Of a DNA stretch of 7,618 bases, positions 1 through 5,232 are shown piece after piece. The notes beneath the pieces are model-generated. The model was not told the origin of the DNA and ran no database searches. It worked only from the letters and a program-made list of their open reading frames with translations. Source of the stretch: DAONLM01 sp035406685 (GTDB lineage: Bacteria > Spirochaetota > GWE2-31-10 > MWDO01); contig DAONLM010000149.1 in assembly GCA_035406685.1 (NCBI GenBank), forward strand, positions 1-7,618, given 5' to 3'. The translations under genes were made by a program, and so were the position numbers. The stretch's first letter is position 1, and each line of letters starts with the position of its first letter.

Positions 1-200
1 AAAATTAAAATCGGATTTAAAAAGAATAAGAAAATAAAATTGAATTCAATAATTATAAATTCTTTGCAACTTATATTTTTATGGTTGTAATTTCATTTTT
101 ATTCAGATAAAAAGATAAAATTAGCCCATGGTAATTTTGTTTAAGAGAATGGTTATAATAGTTTTATTTATTTTTACTGGAATTTCTAATAAATTTTTAC
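1..200. other. Non-coding AT-rich stretch at left edge
   Basis: I see no supportable gene here. The stretch lies downstream of the minus-strand gene that ends at 201. It holds a 12-base palindrome (ATTGAATTCAAT, 39-50) and one possible hairpin (64-90, listed separately). A short plus-strand open frame starting at 128 runs antisense into the neighbouring gene and has no ribosome binding site, so I do not call it. Confidence 0.5.
64..100 (+). terminator. Possible weak terminator hairpin
   Basis: TTGCAAC (64-70) can pair with GTTGTAA (84-90) as a 7-pair stem with one G-U wobble and a 13-base loop. It is followed on the plus strand by TTTCATTTTT. This would suit the end of a plus-strand transcript entering from outside the window. 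The stem is weak and the T-run is interrupted, so this is tentative. Confidence 0.2.
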
Positions 201-743
201 TTAATAGTATGTCTCAAACCCAACTACCTGATAGCAATCGTTGTAGATTGCCTTGTAGAATGGGGCAGTGTTGTTGGAAAAGTGGGATAATTCTCTGCTC
301 TTATTCCATTTTTTAATCCTTGTTAGTCTCAAAAATAACTTTAATGTTGTTAAACTACACTTCATCTCTACCCCTGTAATCCCAAGTCTCTCATACTCTT
401 CCAAAAAAAGTAGGATAATTCTCCTCAGTAAACAACCCATGCTGAAAAAATTAAGATCAGCATGGATCTTCTTCAAAAAACGATAGTCCTGTTTGGAAAG
501 ATATATATGAATTCTTGTATCTCCGTCTATTCTTTCATATCTATTTCCATCCTCTGGACCAAAACAATATATTTCTTTTACTCTATTAGTATAGAGTTGC
601 AAGATATATACAATAAGCCCAGAAATAGAAATGTTAAATTTCCTTGCAACATTTTGAAGTCTTTTTTTCATTTCTGAGTTAACAACTATGTGGAACTCAT
701 GCTCTACAATATAGTTTTCTAAAATTTTGCAAATGTTATTCAT
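201..743 (-). CDS. Tandem ribbon-helix-helix-like DNA-binding protein (possibly DUF1564 family)
   Basis: A 180-residue protein, probably a cytoplasmic DNA-binding or regulatory protein. Two segments each follow the beta-helix-helix pattern of ribbon-helix-helix (RHH) proteins. The first is residues 17-52 (a strand at FHIVV, then a helix from SEMKKRLQNVARKF, then SISGLIVYILQLY). The second is residues 77-118 (RIHIYLS, DYRFLKKIHADLN, then a helix ending LEEYERL). RHH proteins normally bind DNA as dimers, so two modules in one chain could make an internal pseudo-dimer. The layout recalls the DUF1564 proteins common in Leptospira; that assignment is from memory. Residues 125-180 are basic then featureless. 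The ATG at 743 is preceded by a strong ribosome binding site, AAGGAGGA (751-758), which fixes the start. GC is about 32% in the lines I counted, a little above its neighbours, a weak hint of different origin. It is separated from the next gene by about 200 bases and is probably transcribed alone. Confidence 0.65.
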   Translation of the reverse strand: MNNICKILENYIVEHEFHIVVNSEMKKRLQNVARKFNISISGLIVYILQLYTNRVKEIYCFGPEDGNRYERIDGDTRIHIYLSKQDYRFLKKIHADLNFFSMGCLLRRIILLFLEEYERLGITGVEMKCSLTTLKLFLRLTRIKKWNKSRELSHFSNNTAPFYKAIYNDCYQVVGFETYY

Positions 744-764
744 AAGAAAATCCTCCTTAAAACT

Positions 765-797
765 ATTATAAAATTATTTTCTATATATTAATCACAA
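765..797 (-). promoter_or_regulatory. Possible promoter of the RHH-like gene
   Basis: On the minus strand there is a perfect TATAAT (765-770). A TTGTGA lies further upstream (792-797) but the 21-base gap is too long for a standard pair, so the -35 is unclear. Starting 7 bases past this -10 would put the ribosome binding site at the extreme 5' end of the transcript. Confidence 0.3.
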
Positions 798-868
798 AAT
801 TTTTGAAAAAATCCTTTACAACTTTTAGAAAAAAATTAAAGAATTTTTGCTTAAAAATAAAATTGCAT

Positions 869-911
869 CCTATTTTTATAATTTTTTAAGAATTTCCTAT
901 AAAAAATTAGG
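869..911 (-). terminator. AT-rich imperfect inverted repeat, possible terminator
   Basis: The arms CCTATTTTTATA (869-880) and TATAAAAAATTAGG (898-911) are complementary apart from a two-base bulge, with a 17-base loop. The repeat lies about 40 bases beyond the stop of the broken gene on the minus strand, where an operon end would be expected. It has few GC pairs and no clean T-run. The rest of the 744-952 gap shows nothing else I can name. Confidence 0.22.
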
Positions 912-952
912 GTTAAATATTTATATATCTTTATTCCTTGTAAAGATGTATG

Positions 953-1320
953 TTATTGCTTTTTCTTTATTATCTCTTTAAATCTTAAAAAACCTAAATC
1001 TGGGTTATTAAATGTATAGTTGCAGATAATAATCTTATATTTTGAAAGAAATATAAGATATTTTTCATATACTTTAATTTCCCCGGATTTATATTTTCCC
1101 CAGAATTTATCAGGATCTTCCCATTGATATTTCATGTCTTCTGCTATGGTTAGATTTCCTCTACATATACCATTCGCATTTACTCATTTACCAATTAAAA
1201 AAGATCGATCTTTATCTCTTTTCCTAAATTTATCTCCATTAATATTTGATTCTATTTTTTATCTTCTTTACATTCAAATAAAAAAATAAAAATAGCAAGA
1301 AGAATAATCTTTTTAATCAA
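953..1320 (-). pseudogene. Broken small exported or lipoprotein gene (frameshift plus in-frame stop)
   Basis: Read on the minus strand, a TTG at 1320 has a well-placed ribosome binding site (GAGG at 1327-1330, 6 bases away). It opens a 22-residue frame with a classic signal sequence, LIKKIILLAIFIFLFEC, then KEDKK and a TAG stop (1252-1254). The frame breaks in a run of six A's (1255-1260). Restoring one A joins it to a frame that continues to the TAA at 953-955, interrupted only by one TGA at 1184-1186. The repaired gene would encode about 122 residues: a signal peptide, a basic segment (DKFRKRDKDRSF), then a tail with aromatic and lysine-rich stretches (KYQWEDPDKFWGKY, then KVYEKYLIFLSKYKII). 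The candidate lipid-attachment Cys17 is preceded by Phe-Glu, a poor lipobox even for spirochaetes, so lipidation is uncertain. It begins 16 bases after the LysM gene stop and was probably the third gene of that operon. I do not recognise the family. The ATG-initiated 60-residue segment 953-1135 has no good ribosome binding site and is better read as the 3' half of this wreck. Confidence 0.7.
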
Positions 1321-1336
1321 ATATTTCCTCAAATTT

Positions 1337-2209
1337 TTATTCTTTTAATTCTATATAAATAACAAGGGGATCACCTATCTCTATGATATCTGGATTTATA
1401 ATGTATTTATTCATATTATGAATAAATGGCCATAAAAAGGCATTGTTTAAAAATCTCTTTGAAATATCCCACAGAGTGTCTCTTTTTTTGATAATATAAT
1501 TTATTTTTTTATACTTTTTACCATTTATTTCAACAATCTCTTCTGTGTATTCGCCTTCTTTAAGATTCTTATCTTTTTCACCTCTAACCTTTACAACAAG
1601 ATCTTTTTCTTCGCTATAATAAGTATCCTTATCTTTTAAATCTATCTTTTCTGTCACTACAACATCATTTGTCCCCTCTTTTATTACTTTTTTAACAATG
1701 AGTTCATCATCACTTTGATCTGACGTTAAGTCTTTATTTTTCTTTTCTTCCAATTCTTTTTCTTTTTTTAATTTTTCTAATTTTATCTTTGCCTGCCAGT
1801 TCTTAATAGATCTATCTATATTCTCTCTAAATAGAAATCCAAGAATCCCCAGTACTAAGAGGATAACGAGTGGTATAATGATAAATAATGAAATCATAAT
1901 CATTCTTTTCTTTTCTTTCTGAACTTTTGACTTATAATTTTTATATCGAGTTGATATCTTTTTCTGCAAATTAGCATCCGGAATAAATTCAAGATCTCCA
2001 ACTCTTTTACCCTCTTTCATTGAAAAAACTTTCTTTAAATATCCAAATTCTGATAGAGTATGAGTCATCTCCTTTTTAAAGGATTCGGCAATTGCCTTTG
2101 ATATAACAAATTCAAGATCTTTGGCTTTTTTTAATTGATTCTTTTTAATAATATTATTTTTAACTGCAAAATCTAAATATAAATCAGTTATACTTTTATT
2201 TTTTGACAT
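1337..2209 (-). CDS. Membrane-anchored LysM protein with HU-like N-terminus
   Basis: A 290-residue single-pass inner-membrane protein. Residues 1-90 look like a degenerate HU/IHF fold: two helices, then SEFGY and a basic hairpin (MKEGKRVG), then LEFIPDANLQKKI. Residues 56-85 align without gaps to residues 50-79 (numbered from the upstream GTG; 48-77 from the chosen ATG) of the HU protein encoded just upstream. A strongly basic stretch (KVQKEKKR) precedes a hydrophobic segment at about 103-127, so by the positive-inside rule the N-terminus is cytoplasmic and the rest periplasmic. Residues 128-165 are highly charged and probably helical, followed by a charged linker. Residues 238-287 are a LysM domain, the peptidoglycan-binding module, with recognisable KKRDTLWDISKRF, FLWPFIHNMNK and NPDIIEIGD motifs. 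The ATG at 2209 follows AAGGGG (2216-2221) by 6 bases. It sits 39 bases after the HU gene, almost certainly co-transcribed. Seen directly: TM, LysM and operon position. Inferred: the HU fold and a role linking DNA to the cell wall. Without the HU reading it would be an ordinary LysM envelope protein. Confidence 0.85.
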   Translation of the reverse strand: MSKNKSITDLYLDFAVKNNIIKKNQLKKAKDLEFVISKAIAESFKKEMTHTLSEFGYLKKVFSMKEGKRVGDLEFIPDANLQKKISTRYKNYKSKVQKEKKRMIMISLFIIIPLVILLVLGILGFLFRENIDRSIKNWQAKIKLEKLKKEKELEEKKNKDLTSDQSDDELIVKKVIKEGTNDVVVTEKIDLKDKDTYYSEEKDLVVKVRGEKDKNLKEGEYTEEIVEINGKKYKKINYIIKKRDTLWDISKRFLNNAFLWPFIHNMNKYIINPDIIEIGDPLVIYIELKE

Positions 2210-2215
2210 AAAAAA

Positions 2216-2221
2216 CCCCTT
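2216..2221 (-). promoter_or_regulatory. Ribosome binding site of the LysM gene
   Basis: AAGGGG lies 6 bases (all T) before the ATG at 2209. It is a variant rather than a consensus site and supports this start and separate initiation within the operon. Confidence 0.6.
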
Positions 2222-2248
2222 TTAATTAAATTTAAATTGACAATATTT

Positions 2249-2491
2249 TTATTCTAAACCGATTTCTTTTTTTAATCTTTCTGATGCCTTAAATTTTAAT
2301 ACATATTCCTCTTTTGAGGATTCTGGATTCTGTTCAAGATAGAATGTACCAACTCCATCAACAGTAACACTTCCTTGTTTGTAAATTAGTTCTTCTATCA
2401 TATCCCAAAATGTCTTGTATAATTTTGCAGAGGTTTGCTCATCGAGTTCTAATTCCTCTGAAATAATTTTTAAACATTTTTCTAAACTCAT
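2249..2491 (-). CDS. HU/IHF-family DNA-binding protein
   Basis: An 80-residue protein of the HU/IHF family, small basic proteins that dimerise and bend DNA. Two N-terminal helices (LEKCLKIISEEL and an amphipathic helix ending IEELIYKQG) lead into VTVDGVGTFYL, matching the family's V-x-L-x-GFGTF. The C-terminal LKFKASERLKKEIG matches the family's closing strand and helix. It is shorter than usual HU (about 90), and the arm between GVGTF and LKFKAS is short and acidic (EQNPESSKEE). It lacks the R-x-GRNP-x-TG tip that intercalates in classical HU, so its DNA contact may be altered or it may need a partner. I chose the ATG at 2491. An in-frame GTG at 2497 lies one base from the ribosome binding site AAGGA (2499-2503), too close, whereas the ATG is 7 bases away. 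It is first in an operon with the LysM protein, whose N-terminus resembles it. A heterodimer is possible but inferred. Confidence 0.85.
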   Translation of the reverse strand: MSLEKCLKIISEELELDEQTSAKLYKTFWDMIEELIYKQGSVTVDGVGTFYLEQNPESSKEEYVLKFKASERLKKEIGLE

Positions 2492-2523
2492 AATCACATC
2501 CTTAAAATTAAAATATTTTTTTT

Positions 2524-2552
2524 ATTTTATAAAATTTATATAAGAATTTCAA
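2524..2552 (-). promoter_or_regulatory. Promoter of the HU-LysM operon
   Basis: On the minus strand TTGAAA (2547-2552) and TAAAAT (2524-2529) are separated by exactly 17 bases, a good sigma70-type pair. The start would fall near 2517, giving a leader of about 25 bases that contains the AAGGA ribosome binding site. In DNA this AT-rich, chance matches to the -10 are common; the spacing and -35 are what support it. Confidence 0.55.
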
Positions 2553-2553
2553 A

Positions 2554-2610
2554 TACTTTTTTTTATTTTTTATTAAAAAAAATATTTTTTTAAATTTCTA
2601 TATTTTTTAG
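2554..2610. promoter_or_regulatory. A/T-tract and palindrome region between divergent promoters
   Basis: The region between the two -35 elements is nearly pure A/T. It has homopolymer tracts at about 2557-2564, 2566-2571, 2575-2582, 2585-2591 and 2603-2608, several spaced close to one helical turn, a pattern that favours intrinsic DNA curvature. It includes a perfect 16-base palindrome, seven A, TA, seven T (2576-2591). It could be a binding site for a regulator or for HU itself, but no known operator is recognisable. Confidence 0.35.
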
Positions 2611-2638
2611 TTGCTTTTTCAAAAAAAAGAGATATAAT
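2611..2638 (+). promoter_or_regulatory. Promoter of the exported-protein/GH31 operon
   Basis: TTGCTT (2611-2616) and a perfect TATAAT (2633-2638) are 16 bases apart. Transcription would start near 2645, only about 9 bases before the ATG at 2654. That leaves almost no leader and no visible ribosome binding site. Confidence 0.6.
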
Positions 2639-2653
2639 ACAATAATTAATATC

Positions 2654-3901
2654 ATGAAAAATAAAATAATATTTGTTTTGTTTTTTTTAATAAGTCTATT
2701 TCCTCTTTTCTCTCAAAATAAAATACCGCAGAGAGTTATATTTTTTTTACAGGATGCCACTGATGATAAAAATATAGATATAAAAAGATATATTGAAAAT
2801 GAGATAAAAAAAATTCTTGAAGTTCTTGATTCTGAACTTATAATAAGATATACAAAAGAGGAAGAATATAAACAGTATTTAAATCTTCTTACTCCTTTAA
2901 CTATTGATAATATGAAAAAATTTTATTTTAACACAAATGTAAGAGGAATTGTCTCTTTTTCAACAAAAGAGGAGAATAATAAATTTTTAGTTCAGATAGA
3001 ATGTTATAATTTGAATACTGGTGATGTTATAAAAAAGGATGTTACAATTGAGAGAGAAAAAATAATTGAGAATATTAATGAATTTGATAATTTTATAAGA
3101 GAGTTAATCATTAAAAATTTTCCACAGATTGAGAGGAAGAGTATCAAGGAAGAGAGATTTGCTCTTTTAAAACTAGTTAGAGAGATGCCAGAATTTTTTT
3201 TAAATGTTAAGGGGGATATTGGTTACTCTTCCAAATATATACAGTATAGAGTATTTTCCAGTAATTCGAGTTCAGAAGACAGACAGCATAACGAATATCA
3301 TAATGGTTTTAATATAGGTTTTGGAGTTGAGGGTAAGATTAAACTATTTTATATTGGGGCTGGGGTTAATTTTTTACCATACATAGTTACTAATAGTGAT
3401 AGTTTCTGGTTTGATATTACTGCTTATTTAGAAACAGGATTTTTTTTAATTCAGGAGATACTTTTAGTAAAGAGTGGCAGTATTGCTGGTGTTATTTCTA
3501 CTTATGATTACTTGACAGAAAATAGAATAAAAATAATACCAACGATTATTGGATATATTGAAATTGGAGCATATCCAACAAAATATATTTATCCCTTTTT
3601 TAATATGGGAATTGGGGTGAATATATATAATATGCCAGGAGTTAAGGATTTAGTTGCACAACTTGCATTTGAGAATATTGCTTATGTTATATTGATTATG
3701 AAATTTGGATTTATATTTTATTTTAAAAATAATTTTTTTATAGGGTTAAATAGTAGTACTACCTTTACTGTAATTAATGGAGATGTAGAATTTGAATTTA
3801 AATCAGAAGGTGGTAGTTATGATAGGTATAAATCTAATATCTGGAAGAATCAAATAATAGTTAGTTTTGGCTATAGATTTGAGAAGAGGAATAAGAAATG
3901 A
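2654..3901 (+). CDS. Exported protein: periplasmic TolB/CsgG-like domain plus probable outer-membrane beta-barrel
   Basis: A 415-residue exported protein of unknown specific function. Residues 1-20 are a signal peptide (MKNKIIFVLF then a hydrophobic run ending LFPLFS) with likely cleavage before Gln21. Residues about 26-160 form an alternating strand/helix domain (RVIFFLQD, a long helix, VRGIVSFSTKEE, FLVQIECYNLNTGDVI) resembling the TolB N-terminal/CsgG-type fold of envelope proteins. From about 183 the sequence becomes alternating hydrophobic/aromatic strands with polar turns. It ends in IIVSFGYRF, a last strand with terminal Phe typical of outer-membrane barrels, plus a short basic tail. 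The neighbour gene at 3898 has the same layout, so the two look like diverged paralogues. The start is set by the signal peptide; no ribosome binding site precedes it, and the predicted leader is only about 9 bases. It carries three runs of eight T (2681-2688, 2741-2748, 3440-3447). The function and any ligand are not evident. Confidence 0.75.
   Translation: MKNKIIFVLFFLISLFPLFSQNKIPQRVIFFLQDATDDKNIDIKRYIENEIKKILEVLDSELIIRYTKEEEYKQYLNLLTPLTIDNMKKFYFNTNVRGIVSFSTKEENNKFLVQIECYNLNTGDVIKKDVTIEREKIIENINEFDNFIRELIIKNFPQIERKSIKEERFALLKLVREMPEFFLNVKGDIGYSSKYIQYRVFSSNSSSEDRQHNEYHNGFNIGFGVEGKIKLFYIGAGVNFLPYIVTNSDSFWFDITAYLETGFFLIQEILLVKSGSIAGVISTYDYLTENRIKIIPTIIGYIEIGAYPTKYIYPFFNMGIGVNIYNMPGVKDLVAQLAFENIAYVILIMKFGFIFYFKNNFFIGLNSSTTFTVINGDVEFEFKSEGGSYDRYKSNIWKNQIIVSFGYRFEKRNKK
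3885..3890 (+). promoter_or_regulatory. Ribosome binding site inside the upstream gene
   Basis: AGAGGA sits 7 bases before the ATG at 3898, within the last codons of the preceding gene. With the ATGA stop/start overlap it allows coupled reinitiation and supports that start. Confidence 0.55.
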
Positions 3902-5232
3902 AGTTAAAATTTATAATATTTCTGTTATTTTTTTTTGTTTTTAATCTCTTTTCACAAAATAAGATTAAGATTTTAATTTTAGATTTTAAAAATATAAACA
4001 ATAATGAAGAATACAATTATATAACAGATGCAATAAGTGATGCTCTAAAGGCTTCATTATATAAAATAGAAAAATTTGAGCCATATTTAATAGAGAATGT
4101 TAATAAAGATCTAAAAAATGCGACATATGAGGAGATAGTAAGATATGCTCTTAATGAAAAATTTAATGTTTTGATAAAAGGTTATTATTATATCTCAGAA
4201 GAAAAAATAAGAATAAGTTTTTCTGTTGTTGATACAATTTCTGGTAGATTAAAAATTGGCTATGATAAAGACGGTGAGACCGGGATTGAGATATTTAATC
4301 TTATAAAAGAGGCAAGTAAAATATTATCTGAGAAAATGGATAGAGAGATTACCCCTTATCCAGAAGAGTTTGCAGAGAAAAAGAGAAAAGAAAAATTGGC
4401 GAGTAAAGAGAGTGAACTCTTTATTTTTTTAAATGGAGGAGTAATATATGATTTATTTGTTTTTGATAATCCGAGAGTATTTAAGGATGAAAAGAATTTC
4501 CATTCTATTTCTACAATTATAAATACAAATTTTTATTTTGAATTGCCGACAAAGAGGGATTATTTAGGTTTTGAATTTAGTATTTTTGTGCCAATAGTAG
4601 CTCCTACAAAACTAATAGCCAATTTTAAAACAGACATCAATTTAGTCTATGGTTTTAAAAAGAGACATTTTTGGGGAATCGGTTATTCTTTATTTTTTTA
4701 TTTTTGTGATATTTTTGAGGAAGATTTTTATAAAGAAAATAATAATATCTTTTCATTAAATAATATAAAGGTTTTTTATCCAGTATGTTTTAATATAAAA
4801 TATGCGATTCATTTTAATGATAATCATATACTTGAAATTGATTCAACAATTTATCCCTATTTCTGGAAGGACATAATAAAAGTAGAAAAAATAAATTCAT
4901 CTGATTTCCCCAAGGAAGGTATTAATAATGTTTTGATTTATTACTGGTATTTTAATAGTTCTACTAATTATAATAGCCAAATAGCAGTTATTAATAACTC
5001 ATTAGTTATACCAATAGATATTGGGATATCTTATTATTTCTATCCAGTTAAGAATATAGGTTTTAAATTAACGACAAGGATCTCTTTTATGTCTCTTAAT
5101 TTTATTATCCCTTCAAATTCTGAGAATATTCCATCAATGGATTTTGGTAGTATTTTTTCGCCTGTATTTTCTATATATTTAGGAATAACTTTTAAAGATA
5201 GATATATAATTAAAAGAGAGCGATATGATTAG
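3898..5232 (+). CDS. Second exported protein: TolB/CsgG-like domain plus probable beta-barrel
   Basis: A 444-residue exported protein. A signal peptide (about 1-19, MKLKFIIFLL then an aromatic run ending NLFS, cut before Gln20) leads to a periplasmic domain at about 23-150. KIKILILDF, then EEYNYITDAISDALKASL, then EIVRYALNEKFNVLIKGYY, then IRISFSVVDTISGRL match the TolB-N/CsgG/FlgO-type pattern more clearly than in its neighbour. A charged helix (EEFAEKKRKEKLASK, 157-170) precedes about 260 residues of alternating aromatic strands, probably a barrel, ending FSIYLGITF with an unusual 12-residue basic tail. The order of elements matches the preceding gene, suggesting an old duplication with strongly diverged barrels. 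The start overlaps the previous stop by 4 bases (ATGA), so translation is likely coupled. Nine consecutive T's (3928-3936) fall in the signal-peptide codons. Outer-membrane location is inferred from pattern only, and the function is unknown. Confidence 0.75.
   Translation: MKLKFIIFLLFFFVFNLFSQNKIKILILDFKNINNNEEYNYITDAISDALKASLYKIEKFEPYLIENVNKDLKNATYEEIVRYALNEKFNVLIKGYYYISEEKIRISFSVVDTISGRLKIGYDKDGETGIEIFNLIKEASKILSEKMDREITPYPEEFAEKKRKEKLASKESELFIFLNGGVIYDLFVFDNPRVFKDEKNFHSISTIINTNFYFELPTKRDYLGFEFSIFVPIVAPTKLIANFKTDINLVYGFKKRHFWGIGYSLFFYFCDIFEEDFYKENNNIFSLNNIKVFYPVCFNIKYAIHFNDNHILEIDSTIYPYFWKDIIKVEKINSSDFPKEGINNVLIYYWYFNSSTNYNSQIAVINNSLVIPIDIGISYYFYPVKNIGFKLTTRISFMSLNFIIPSNSENIPSMDFGSIFSPVFSIYLGITFKDRYIIKRERYD

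Noticed and set aside
39..50. Palindrome ATTGAATTCAAT as an operator
   Set aside because: Short AT-rich palindrome with no promoter or gene start near it; expected by chance in this composition.
128..677. Three plus-strand open frames (128-316, 268-486, 462-677)
   Set aside because: Two lie entirely within, and one largely overlaps, the well-supported minus-strand gene 201-743. They have no good ribosome binding sites and no recognisable protein features.
953..1135. Stand-alone 60-residue minus-strand gene
   Set aside because: No good ribosome binding site at the ATG. The same frame continues upstream through a single TGA to a frameshifted signal peptide, so it is part of the pseudogene.
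2492..2497. GTG at 2497 as the HU start
   Set aside because: It is only one base from the AAGGA ribosome binding site. The ATG at 2491 has proper 7-base spacing and matches the usual HU N-terminus better.
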